This document shows, piece by piece, positions 1-6,930 of a stretch of DNA of 64,000 nucleotides. Under the pieces are notes generated by a model. The model ran no database searches. It was not told the DNA's origin and was given only the letters and a program-made list of their open reading frames with translations. Source of the DNA: Paracoccus pantotrophus (GTDB lineage Bacteria > Pseudomonadota > Alphaproteobacteria > Rhodobacterales > Rhodobacteraceae); contig NZ_CP044426.1 in assembly GCF_008824185.1 (NCBI RefSeq), positions 62,001-126,000 on the forward strand. Direction: 5' to 3'. Made by a program: the position numbers and the translations under genes. Each line of letters begins with the position of its first letter. Position 1 is the first letter of the stretch.

Positions 1-578
1 GGCAGGGGCTGTACATCGGCGACATGGGCCAGCCGCGCGGCGGGCCGATGACCTCGGGCCATGCCAGCCACCAGTCGGGGCTCGATGCCGACATCTGGAT
101 GCTGCCGCCGCAAAGCCTGCGCCTGACTGCCGCGCAACGCGAGAAGATCTCGTCGCAATCGGTGGTGAACAAGGCCGGCACCGCGCCCTCGGGCCTGTGG
201 AGCGGCGGGCACATGGCGATCATGCGCGCCGCCGCCCGCGACCCGCGGGTCGAGCGCATCTTCGTCGATCCCGTCGCCAAGCTGGCGATGTGCCAGGCCG
301 AGACCGGCGACCGCAGCTATCTGCGCAAGATCCGGCCGCTGGGCGGCCACGACTATCACTTCCACGTCCGCCTGGCCTGCCCGGCGGGCTCGGTCTGCCA
401 GCAGCAGGACGCGCCGCCGCCCGGCGACGGCTGCGCCGAGGCGGCGGAATGGATCAAGAACCGCATCGACCCCAGCCGGGTCAAGCCGGTGCCGCCCGAT
501 CCCAACTATCGCCACCCCCGCAGCTTCCGGCTGAGCGAGATGCCCCGTCAATGCCAGGTCGTCGCCACCGCCCGCTAA
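1..578 (+). CDS. mepA: Penicillin-insensitive murein endopeptidase, 5' truncated by window edge
   Basis: The frame is open to the first base of the window (codons start at base 3), so the N-terminus lies outside. The visible 192 residues are the C-terminal catalytic part of an MepA (M74) LAS-type metallopeptidase. The zinc-ligand signature GHASHQSGLDAD (His, then Asp seven residues on) and the later HDYHFHVRLACP segment with a HxH pair are both present. The family cleaves the D-Ala-meso-DAP cross-links of peptidoglycan in the periplasm. The C-terminal tail carries several cysteines (CPAGSVCQQ, DGC), typical of exported MepA. Its 3' end overlaps the next gene. Family assignment is strong; the signal peptide cannot be seen. 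Confidence 0.9.
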   Translation, partial: QGLYIGDMGQPRGGPMTSGHASHQSGLDADIWMLPPQSLRLTAAQREKISSQSVVNKAGTAPSGLWSGGHMAIMRAAARDPRVERIFVDPVAKLAMCQAETGDRSYLRKIRPLGGHDYHFHVRLACPAGSVCQQQDAPPPGDGCAEAAEWIKNRIDPSRVKPVPPDPNYRHPRSFRLSEMPRQCQVVATAR

Positions 579-1519
579 GGCGCGGCGGCACGGCCGGTGG
601 CGCGGCAGGGCGGCCCCGCCGCCTGCCGGGCCTTGCGCTGGCGCTGCTGCTTGTCTCGGCCTCATCGGCCTGCGCGGCCGATCCCTCGCCTTCGCCCATG
701 CCGAAGGTGGAATATGTCGCGACCTATGTCTGGCGGATGGAGGACGAAAGCTTCGGCGGCTTCTCGGGCATCGAGATCAGCGCCGACGGCAGCCGCTTCA
801 CCGTGCTGTCCGACCGCGCCACGATCCGCTGGGGCAGCGTCCAGCGCGACGCGCAGGGCCGCATCCGCGGGCTGGAACTGGCCGGCCGCGCCCAGCTGCG
901 CGACAGCGCCGGCAAGCCGCTGAAGCCCGGCTGGCAGGGCGACAGCGAGGGGCTGGCCATCGCCCCCGACGGCACGATCTGGATCAGCTTCGAGGGGCTG
1001 ACCCGCGTCGCCCGCCACGACACGCCCGACAGCCCGGCCCAGCCCCTGCCCCGGCCGCCCGAGTTCAAGGCGATGCAGCGCAATTCCTCGCTGGAGGCGC
1101 TGGCGGTCCTGCCCGACGGCACGCTCCTGACCCTGCCCGAGCGGTCGGGTTCCCTGACCCGGCCCTTTCCGGTCTGGCGCTGGCGGAACGGCGCCTGGGA
1201 CCAGCCCTTCGCGATCCCGCGCTCGGGCGACTGGCTGGCGGTGGGCGCCGATATCGGCCCGGACGGGCGCTTCTACCTGCTGGAACGCGACTTCAAGGGC
1301 CTCCTGGGCTTTCGCACCCGCGTCAGGCGCTTCGACCTGTCGGAAAGCGGCGTCTCGAACGAGCGGGTGCTGCTGGAATCGCGGCCGCTGCAATATGACA
1401 ACCTGGAGGGCATCTCGGTCTGGCATGACGGGCAGGGCATCCGCATCACCCTGATCTCGGACGACAATTTCGGCTGGCTGCAACGCACCGAATTGGTCGA
1501 ATACCGGGTGGCGGAATGA
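551..1519 (+). CDS. Esterase-like / phytase-like beta-propeller family protein, exported
   Basis: About 322 residues. The ATG at 551 is the only good in-frame start before the hydrophobic signal segment (LPGLALALLLVSASSACAA), and it places the start 28 bases inside mepA. The signal peptide ends at SSAC/AADPSP; the cysteine could be lipidated, but the lipobox is poor because Ser replaces Leu at -3. The mature part has spaced blade-like motifs (GGFSGIEISADG, DSEGLAIAPDG, SLEALAVLPDG, YDNLEGISVW), typical of the esterase-like activity of phytase family (PF13449). Substrate unknown. It ends in an ATGA overlap with the following hydrolase, so the two are probably translated together. Confidence 0.75.
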   Translation: MPGRRHRPLRRGGTAGGAAGRPRRLPGLALALLLVSASSACAADPSPSPMPKVEYVATYVWRMEDESFGGFSGIEISADGSRFTVLSDRATIRWGSVQRDAQGRIRGLELAGRAQLRDSAGKPLKPGWQGDSEGLAIAPDGTIWISFEGLTRVARHDTPDSPAQPLPRPPEFKAMQRNSSLEALAVLPDGTLLTLPERSGSLTRPFPVWRWRNGAWDQPFAIPRSGDWLAVGADIGPDGRFYLLERDFKGLLGFRTRVRRFDLSESGVSNERVLLESRPLQYDNLEGISVWHDGQGIRITLISDDNFGWLQRTELVEYRVAE

Positions 1520-2649
1520 GCCCTGCGGCCTGCATCGCCGCGCTGGACCGCGCGGTCGAAAGCGCGCTGGCCGAGCGGCGGATCGTCGGCTGCGTGGTGC
1601 TGCTGGCCGAGGATGGCCGGCTGGTCCATGCCCGCGCCGCGGGCCTGGCCGACCGCGAGGCCGACCGGCCGATGCGGCAGGCGACCTGGCTGCGCTATGC
1701 CTCGGTCTCGAAGCCCTTCACCACGGTCGCGGCGCTGCGGCTGATCCAGGCGGGGCGGCTGTCTCCCGAGGATCCGGTGACGCGCTGGCTGCCGGATTTT
1801 GCTCCGGCGCTGCCCGACGGCAGCCGCCCCGCGATCACCGTGGACCAGCTGATGTCGCATCTGGCGGGGCTGGACTACGGCTTCAACCAGCCGCCGGACG
1901 GCCCCTATGCCCGCGCCGGGGTCTCGGACGGGATCGGCGACAGCGGCATCTCGCTGGCCGAGAACCTGCGCCGCATCGCCTCGGTGCCGCTGGACCGGCC
2001 GCCGGGCACGCGCTGGCGTTATTCGGTGGCGACCGATGTGCTGGGCGCGGTGATCGAGGCCGCAGCCGACATGCCGCTGCCCGAGGCCATGGCCCGGCTG
2101 GTGACGGACCCCTTGGGCATCGAGGCCGGCTTCCAGGCCCCGGACGCCGTGGACCTGGCCGCGAATTACGCCGATGCCCGCCCCGAGCCGCAACGGATGC
2201 GCGGCCCGACCCGTGTCCGCAATCGGCTGCAACCTGAGCAAAGCTATGCCTACCTGCCCGAGCGCATCCGCGACCCCTCGGCCTTTCCCTCGGGCGGCGG
2301 CGGCATGGCAGGGACGGCCGAGGCGGCGCTGGCGCTGCTGGAAACCCTGCGCGACGGCCCTTTCCTGGCCGAGAACCTGCGCGCCGAGGTCCGCCGCAAC
2401 CGCATCCGCCAGCGCCATCCGCTGCGCGGTGCCGGCTGGGGCCATGCCTGGGCGGGCGCGGTCGTCACCGACGCGGATGCGGCCGGCATCGGCTTGCCGC
2501 AAGGCTGCCTCGGCTGGGGCGGCATCTACGGCCACAGCTGGATCGTCGATCCCGCGCGCGGCCGCAGCCTGGTCGCGCTGACCAATACCGCGGTCGAGGG
2601 GATGAACGGTGCCTTTGCGGTGGAAATCGCCGCCGCGGCCGCGCAATAA
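1516..2649 (+). CDS. Serine hydrolase, beta-lactamase/DD-peptidase-like family
   Basis: A 377-residue protein of the class C beta-lactamase/penicillin-binding-protein-like superfamily (PF00144). The catalytic SxxK motif is SVSK at residues 63-66, after the usual ALR-type lead-in, and a YSV tyrosine motif lies near residue 168 in RWRYSVATD. A C-terminal GHSWIVDP segment stands where the KTG/HxG box is expected. There is no clear signal peptide, so it may be cytoplasmic. Members include esterases, D-aminopeptidases and DD-peptidases, and the substrate cannot be told from sequence. It follows the phytase-like gene with an ATGA overlap, in one run with mepA, which hints weakly at a cell-envelope link. 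Confidence 0.8.
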   Translation: MSPAACIAALDRAVESALAERRIVGCVVLLAEDGRLVHARAAGLADREADRPMRQATWLRYASVSKPFTTVAALRLIQAGRLSPEDPVTRWLPDFAPALPDGSRPAITVDQLMSHLAGLDYGFNQPPDGPYARAGVSDGIGDSGISLAENLRRIASVPLDRPPGTRWRYSVATDVLGAVIEAAADMPLPEAMARLVTDPLGIEAGFQAPDAVDLAANYADARPEPQRMRGPTRVRNRLQPEQSYAYLPERIRDPSAFPSGGGGMAGTAEAALALLETLRDGPFLAENLRAEVRRNRIRQRHPLRGAGWGHAWAGAVVTDADAAGIGLPQGCLGWGGIYGHSWIVDPARGRSLVALTNTAVEGMNGAFAVEIAAAAAQ

Positions 2650-2664
2650 GCCCGCGCAAGGCCG

Positions 2665-2693
2665 TTGACAGAATCTGCAGACGGCCTTATGCG
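2665..2693 (+). promoter_or_regulatory. Candidate sigma-70 promoter of the queuosine-precursor transporter
   Basis: A perfect TTGACA -35 box is followed after 17 bases by TATGCG, a weak -10 hexamer. It sits in the 99-base gap between the serine hydrolase and the transporter start at 2749. The untranslated leader would be about 50 bases and includes a small CCCCGACGGGG hairpin. Position and -35 are good; the -10 is poor. Confidence 0.4.
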
Positions 2694-2748
2694 GCCTTGC
2701 CCCGACGGGGCCGAGTCTCCGCGACCTTGCCAAAACGGAAAACCAGAC

Positions 2749-3363
2749 ATGTCCCGCATCCTTCCCGGCGTCATCGCCATGGCCGCCGTCGTGGTGGCCT
2801 CGAACATCCTGGTCCAGCACCTGCTGGGCGCCTGGCTGACCTGGGGGGCGCTGACCTATCCGGTCGCCTTCCTGGTGACCGACATCATGAACCGGGTCTA
2901 TGGACCGGCCGCCGCGCGCAAGGTGGTTTATGCCGGCTTCGTGACCGGCGTGCTCTGCTCGGTCGTGGCCGCGGGGCTGGACAAGACCACGCTGCGCATC
3001 GCCATAGCCTCGGGCGCGGCCTTCCTTTCGGCGCAGCTGATGGACATCTCGGTCTTCAACCAGTTGCGAAAATACAACTGGTGGCTACCACCCCTGGCGG
3101 CCAGCGTCGCCGGCTCGATCCTCGACACTGCCGTTTTCTTCAGCATCGCCTTTGCCGCACAGCTGACGCCAATCTTCCCGGCGGACGATGTTTCCTGGGC
3201 AAATGAGCTGGTTCCGCTGCTGGGCCAGGGCCCCGTCCAGCCACTATGGGTTTCGCTGGCAGTCGCCGACTGCTCGGTGAAGCTTGCGCAGGCAGTGCTG
3301 GCGCTCGTGCCCTTCCGCATCGTCGTCGGAAATTTGATCCAGCGCCGCGCGCAAATTCATTGA
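2749..3363 (+). CDS. yhhQ: Queuosine precursor transporter (YhhQ/VUT family)
   Basis: A 204-residue integral membrane protein with about six hydrophobic segments. It belongs to the VUT/COG1738 family that imports queuosine precursors (preQ0/preQ1) for tRNA modification. Visible family features are the early ASNILVQ segment, the YPVAFLVTDIMNRVYG stretch (the conserved TDxxNxxYG motif) and SAQLMDISVFNQLR in the middle. The ATG at 2749 is chosen because the protein begins directly with the first membrane helix; an upstream in-frame TTG at 2665 lies inside the candidate -35 box. It stands alone, and its stop codon lies just before the structured small RNA. Confidence 0.88.
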   Translation: MSRILPGVIAMAAVVVASNILVQHLLGAWLTWGALTYPVAFLVTDIMNRVYGPAAARKVVYAGFVTGVLCSVVAAGLDKTTLRIAIASGAAFLSAQLMDISVFNQLRKYNWWLPPLAASVAGSILDTAVFFSIAFAAQLTPIFPADDVSWANELVPLLGQGPVQPLWVSLAVADCSVKLAQAVLALVPFRIVVGNLIQRRAQIH

Positions 3364-3385
3364 CTGTCAAGGGTTCTGTGGCAGG

Positions 3386-3426
3386 CTGGACCCCATAAGG
3401 CAACTTATTGAAAGGAGGTGGTCCAG
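3386..3426 (+). promoter_or_regulatory. Structured leader presenting an extended Shine-Dalgarno sequence
   Basis: CTGGACC (3386-3392) can pair with GGTCCAG (3420-3426), whose last base is the first base of the GTG start codon. Inside this stem lies a hairpin ATAAG-GCAA-CTTAT (3395-3408) with a GNRA-type tetraloop. The ribosome binding tract AAAGGAGGTGGTCC (3411-3424) matches the complement of the 16S rRNA 3' tail at 13 of 14 positions, the exception being a wobble-compatible change. Such a long match is unusual. The pairing suggests that access to the start is controlled by RNA folding. Confidence 0.5.
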
Positions 3427-3482
3427 TGTCGAGAGTGATATTGGAGAGAGGTGTCGGGACAGTCAGGGGGGTCGTGGCCTGA
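3426..3482 (+). CDS. Mini-ORF, 18-residue peptide MSRVILERGVGTVRGVVA
   Basis: GTG start, 18 codons, TGA stop. GGAGG lies seven bases before the start in a 14-base anti-16S-complementary tract, the strongest ribosome binding site I noticed in the window. The peptide is basic and valine/glycine-rich with no membrane segment or signal. No downstream gene on this strand could be controlled by it as a leader, because the transcript meets a terminator and then the oppositely oriented thiolase gene. Either the peptide or the act of translating it could be the functional part. The existence of translation is inferred, not shown. Confidence 0.45.
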   Translation: MSRVILERGVGTVRGVVA

Positions 3483-3558
3483 GGGCAGCCCCAAGGGTCG
3501 TAAACCCTGACTGGGACGGTGGGCACCAACCCTAACCGGACCATCTCCGTGGATCTCG

Positions 3559-3594
3559 CGGGCCGTTCTCCAGGGGGGCGGCCCGTTCCATTTT
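3559..3594 (+). terminator. Intrinsic terminator of the small RNA
   Basis: CGGGCCG (3559-3565) and CGGCCCG (3579-3585) form a 7-bp GC stem, followed by TTCCATTTT. The stem and T-rich tail fit a rho-independent terminator for transcripts arriving from the transporter or the mini-ORF. Confidence 0.6.
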
Positions 3595-3652
3595 CTGCTG
3601 CTTCGGCATTCGTGCGTACAGGGCATGCGTGGCGAAGCGTGAAAGGCGGTTC

Positions 3653-3707
3653 GGGTATTTATGGAACGAAGAAGCCGGGCCTGCGCTTCTTCGTTCCCCA
3701 AATACCC
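3653..3707. repeat. 23-bp imperfect inverted repeat in a convergent intergenic gap
   Basis: The arms at 3653-3675 and 3685-3707 are reverse complements except for two adjacent positions, around a 9-base loop. The motif reads GGGTATTT then GGAACGAAGAAGC. It lies between the small RNA and the end of the thiolase gene. A second GC-rich hairpin (ACCCGACCCC with GGGGCCGGGT) follows near 3730-3755. There is no T tract, so it may be a dispersed palindromic element or a structure that ends or protects mRNA rather than a classic terminator. The rest of the gap shows nothing else. Confidence 0.6.
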
Positions 3708-3765
3708 ATGCGGCAGCGCAGCCGAAGACCCGACCCCGGTTGGGGGCCGGGTGGTTGCAGCAGGC

Positions 3766-4947
3766 TCAGATCCGCTCGATGGCCAGCGCGATGCCCTGGC
3801 CGCCGCCGATGCACATGGTGATGAGGCCCTTGCTGCCGCCGGTGCGCATCAGCTCATACATTGCCTTCACGGTGATGAGGGCGCCGGTCGCGCCGACCGG
3901 GTGGCCGAGCGCGATGGCGCCGCCGTTCGGGTTCACCCTGGCGGGGTCGAGGCCCAGCCCCTTGTTCACTGCCAGCGCCTGCGCGGCAAAAGCCTCGTTC
4001 GATTCGATCACGTCGAAATCGCCGGCCGTCAGGCCGGTGCGCTTCAGCAGTGCCTCGACCGCCGGGACCGGGCCGATGCCCATCACCTCGGGGCGCACGC
4101 CGGCGACGGCATGGCCAAGGATGCGGAACAACGGCCTGGCGCCCGCCGCCTGCGCCGCATCGGCCCGTGCCAGCACCAGCGCCGCCGCACCGTCGTTGAT
4201 CCCCGAGGCATTGCCTGCCGTCACCGTGCCGTCCTTCTGGAACACCGGCTTCAGCCCGGCCAGTTTCCCGGCATCGGTCGCCTTCGGATGCTCGTCCGTG
4301 TCGAAGGCGACCACGCCCTTGCGGGTCTTGATCTCGACCGGGACGATCTGCTCCCTGAAGCGGCCCTCGGCGATGGCGGCGGCGGCGCGTTTCTGGCTTT
4401 CCAGGGCGAATTCGTCCTGCGCCTGGCGCGAGATGTCATGTTCGCGCGCGACATTTTCCGCCGTCACCCCCATATGGCCGGTGCCCATCGGGCAGGTCAG
4501 CGCGCCGACCATCATGTCGAGCATCTGCACGTCGCCCATCTTGGCACCGAACCGCGCCGCGGGCACGGCATAGGGCGCGCGGCTCATCGATTCCGCGCCG
4601 CCCGCCACGGCGAAATCCGCATCGCCCAGCATCAGCGCCTGTGCGGTCGAGACGATGGCCTGCGCCCCCGAGCCGCAGAGCCGGTTCACGTTCATCGCCG
4701 GGGTGGTGTCGGGCACCCCGGCTTCCAGCATCGCCACGCGCGACAGATACATGTCGCGCGGCTCGGTGTTCAGGACATGGCCGAAGACCACGGTGCCGAT
4801 GCGCTCGGGGCCGATGCCGGCGCGCTCGATCGCGGCGCGGGTCGCGGTCGCAGCCAGCTGGATCGGCGGCACGCCGGCCAGGCTGCCGCCGAAGGTGCCG
4901 ATGGCCGTGCGCGCCCCGGACAGGATGACGATTTCATTCTCGGACAT
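3766..4947 (-). CDS. Acetyl-CoA C-acetyltransferase (thiolase)
   Basis: A 393-residue thiolase catalysing reversible condensation of acyl-CoA units, as in acetoacetyl-CoA formation for polyhydroxybutyrate or in fatty-acid breakdown. The acylated cysteine is C91 in NVNRLCGSGAQA. The C-terminal GHPVGATGA histidine motif and the CIGGGQG second-cysteine motif are both present. The ATG at 4947 follows a GGGGG ribosome site; the longer open frame upstream lacks thiolase sequence. No phaB reductase lies next to it, so a specific PHB role is not shown; AtoB/PhaA-type or broader acyl-CoA acetyltransferase are both possible. It is divergent from the ModE-like regulator. Confidence 0.9.
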   Translation of the reverse strand: MSENEIVILSGARTAIGTFGGSLAGVPPIQLAATATRAAIERAGIGPERIGTVVFGHVLNTEPRDMYLSRVAMLEAGVPDTTPAMNVNRLCGSGAQAIVSTAQALMLGDADFAVAGGAESMSRAPYAVPAARFGAKMGDVQMLDMMVGALTCPMGTGHMGVTAENVAREHDISRQAQDEFALESQKRAAAAIAEGRFREQIVPVEIKTRKGVVAFDTDEHPKATDAGKLAGLKPVFQKDGTVTAGNASGINDGAAALVLARADAAQAAGARPLFRILGHAVAGVRPEVMGIGPVPAVEALLKRTGLTAGDFDVIESNEAFAAQALAVNKGLGLDPARVNPNGGAIALGHPVGATGALITVKAMYELMRTGGSKGLITMCIGGGQGIALAIERI

Positions 4948-5047
4948 GATTTCCCCCGATTGCCGTTGGCATGATGTTATTGCTAGAGCCGCGATAGCCC
5001 ATCGAAAAGACCCGCCCCCTTGCGACCTTGCGGAAAGACGGCAGAAT

Positions 5048-5410
5048 ATGGCCATGACCGAGGATCCCCGCATCAGCCTGCGCCTGCATTTCGAATCCGG
5101 CCTGACCTTTGGCCGCGGCAAGGCCGACCTGCTGCAAGCCATCGACGACGAGGGCTCGATCTCGGCCGCCGGGCGGCGCATGGGCATGAGCTATCGCCGC
5201 GCCTGGTCGCTGGTCGAGGAAATGAATGCGCATTTTGCCGCACCCCTGGTGGACAGCAGCCGCGGCGGCGCCCATGGCGGCGGCGCCCAGCTGACCGCGC
5301 GTGGCCGGCAGGTGCTGGCCGATTACCGCGCGCTGGAGGCGCTGCTGCGCGACCAGGGCGCCGGGGCTTTGGGGCGGCTGCGCGCGGGGCAGCGATCTGC
5401 ACCGGCGTAA
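5048..5410 (+). CDS. ModE-type winged-helix regulator lacking molybdate-binding domains
   Basis: 120 residues, covering only the N-terminal DNA-binding part of ModE. The helix-turn-helix region is recognisable in the segment KADLLQAIDDEGSISAAG followed by RRMGMSYRRAWSLVEEMN. The C-terminal Mop/TOBE domains that bind molybdate in full-length ModE are absent. It lies 66 bases before modA in the same direction, so it probably controls modABC. How it would sense molybdate is unclear; many alphaproteobacteria have such short LysR-like wHTH proteins. A second in-frame ATG lies six bases downstream at 5054, so the exact start is uncertain. Confidence 0.8.
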   Translation: MAMTEDPRISLRLHFESGLTFGRGKADLLQAIDDEGSISAAGRRMGMSYRRAWSLVEEMNAHFAAPLVDSSRGGAHGGGAQLTARGRQVLADYRALEALLRDQGAGALGRLRAGQRSAPA

Positions 5411-5416
5411 ATAACG
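5393..5416 (+). promoter_or_regulatory. Possible ModE-type operator upstream of modA
   Basis: CGATCT, then 12 bases, then ATAACG. This resembles the dyad CGTTAT-N12-ATAACG recalled for the E. coli mod operator, with 10 of 12 half-site bases matching and the same spacing. It overlaps the end of the regulator gene and lies about 60 bases before modA. One half is imperfect, so this is only a candidate. Confidence 0.28.
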
Positions 5417-5476
5417 GTTGCCAGCGCGGGCAAGGGTTGGTTATGTCCGTCCAGACACAACGAATGGACCAGCCCG

Positions 5477-6217
5477 ATGCGCCTGTCTTTCCTTGCCGCC
5501 GCCCTGATCGCGCTTGCCCCCGCAGCCCAGGCCGACGAGATCACCATCTTCGCCGCCGCCAGCCTCAAGGACGCGCTGGACGAGATCGCCGCCGACTGGC
5601 AAGCCAGCCATGGCGATACGGTGGTGATCTCCTATGCCGGCAGTTCGCAGCTTGCCAAGCAGATCCAGGAGGGCGCGCCGGCCGACCTGTTCATCTCGGC
5701 CTCGACCGCGTGGATGGATGCGGTGCAGGATTCGGGCGACATCGACCCGGCGACGCGCCGCGACCTGCTGGGCAATACGCTGGTGCTGGTCGGTACCGGC
5801 AAGCCGGCCGAGGCGGCCGTGACCGAATTGCCCGGCCTGCTGGGCGACGGCAAGCTGGCCATGGCGATGGTCGATTCCGTCCCTGCCGGGCAATACGGCA
5901 AGGCGGCGCTGACCGCGCTGGGCCTGTGGGAGCAGGTCGAGGGCCAGGTCGCGCAGGCCGACAACGTCCGCGCCGCGCTGAAGCTGGTCGCCACGGGCGA
6001 GGCGCCGCTGGGCATCGTCTATGGCAGCGACGCCGTGGCCGAGCCGGGCGTGGGCGTGGTGGCGACCTTCCCGGCCGACAGCCACGAGCAGATCACCTAT
6101 CCCGCCGCCGTGACCAGGGCCGCCGATACGCCGCAGGCCGCCGCCTTCCTTGACAGCCTGTCGCAGGAGCCGGCAAGATCGGTCTTTGAATCGCAAGGCT
6201 TTACCGTCACGCAATGA
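5477..6217 (+). CDS. modA: Molybdate ABC transporter substrate-binding protein
   Basis: 246 residues with a signal peptide (MRLSFLAAALIALAPAAQA/DE) and the type 2 periplasmic binding fold. Family landmarks: ITIFAAASLKDALDEIA at the mature N-terminus, the YAGSSQLAKQI ligand loop with GAPADLFISAS, and DSVPAGQYGKAAL in the second lobe. It binds molybdate or tungstate in the periplasm and delivers it to ModB/ModC. The length fits the family. The stop overlaps modB (ATGA), so modABC is one operon, probably governed by the regulator just upstream. Confidence 0.95.
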   Translation: MRLSFLAAALIALAPAAQADEITIFAAASLKDALDEIAADWQASHGDTVVISYAGSSQLAKQIQEGAPADLFISASTAWMDAVQDSGDIDPATRRDLLGNTLVLVGTGKPAEAAVTELPGLLGDGKLAMAMVDSVPAGQYGKAALTALGLWEQVEGQVAQADNVRAALKLVATGEAPLGIVYGSDAVAEPGVGVVATFPADSHEQITYPAAVTRAADTPQAAAFLDSLSQEPARSVFESQGFTVTQ

Positions 6218-6930
6218 TCCCGACCGATTGGCTTGGCCCCCAGGAATGGCAGGCCGTGCGGCTGTCCCTGCGGGTCGCCGCCGTCGCCACGCTGGCCGGC
6301 CTGCCGCCGGCCGTCGCCGTGGCCTGGCTGCTGGCCCGGCGGCGCTTTCCGGGGCATGGGCTGCTGAGCGGCATCGTGCATCTGCCGCTGATCCTGCCGC
6401 CGGTCGTCACCGGCTACCTGCTGCTGATCACCTTCGGCACCCAGGGGCCGGTGGGCAGCCTGCTGAAACCGCTGGGCATCGTCTTCGCCTTTCGCTGGAC
6501 CGGCGCGGCGCTGGCCTGCGGCATCATGAGCTTTCCGCTGATGGTGCGCGCCATACGCCTGGGCTTCGAGGCGGTGGACCCCAGGTTGGAACAGGCTGCC
6601 GCCACATTGGGCGCGCCGCGGGCCTGGATCTTCCTGACCGTGACGCTGCCCTTGATCCTGCCCGCGATCCTGGCCGGGGCCACGCTGGGCTTTGCCAAGG
6701 CAATGGGCGAGTTCGGCGCCACCATCACCTTCGTCTCGAACATTCCGGGCCAGACCCAGACCCTGCCCTCGGCCATCTATGCGCTGTTGCAGGTGCCCTC
6801 GGGCGAGGCGGCGGCGCTGCGGCTGGTGCTGGTCTCGGTGGTGATCGCCATGGCGGCGGTGCTGGTCTCGGAATGGCTGGCCTGGCGCATGGCCGCGCGC
6901 ATGAACGGGCGCGCCGAGGGGCGGGCGTGA
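6214..6930 (+). CDS. modB: Molybdate ABC transporter permease
   Basis: A 238-residue inner-membrane permease with about five hydrophobic helices. The EAA loop that docks the ATPase is visible as LEQAAATLGAPRAWIFLTVTLP, followed by the typical GATLGFAKAMGEFGAT segment of ModB. It forms the transmembrane channel of the molybdate importer. It overlaps modA by four bases and shares its final A with the modC start. Confidence 0.95.
   Translation: MIPTDWLGPQEWQAVRLSLRVAAVATLAGLPPAVAVAWLLARRRFPGHGLLSGIVHLPLILPPVVTGYLLLITFGTQGPVGSLLKPLGIVFAFRWTGAALACGIMSFPLMVRAIRLGFEAVDPRLEQAAATLGAPRAWIFLTVTLPLILPAILAGATLGFAKAMGEFGATITFVSNIPGQTQTLPSAIYALLQVPSGEAAALRLVLVSVVIAMAAVLVSEWLAWRMAARMNGRAEGRA

Larger units (their letters stand above)
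3386..3594 (+). ncRNA. Candidate structured small mRNA/sRNA with an internal mini-ORF
   Basis: The interval runs from the leader stem to an intrinsic terminator. Besides the leader, CAGTCAGGG (3460-3468) and CCCTGACTG (3505-3513) form a perfect 9-bp stem around the end of the mini-ORF. GGACCATCTCC (3538-3548) can pair over 11 bp, one a G-U, with GGAGGTGGTCC (3414-3424), which would bury the Shine-Dalgarno tract. The 5' end is not fixed. A TTGACT at 3360 overlaps the transporter stop and could be a -35 box, but no good -10 follows, so readthrough from the transporter is possible. I do not recognise an established RNA family. Confidence 0.45.

Noticed and set aside
2694..2748. preQ1 riboswitch before the queuosine transporter
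   Set aside because: The leader lacks the preQ1-I pseudoknot and A-rich tail; only a short CCCCGACGGGG hairpin is seen.
3409..3424. Remnant of a 16S rRNA 3' end on the minus strand
   Set aside because: Similarity covers only the anti-SD tail, and the rest of the 16S helix 45 is absent. The plus-strand SD with a good GTG frame explains it better.
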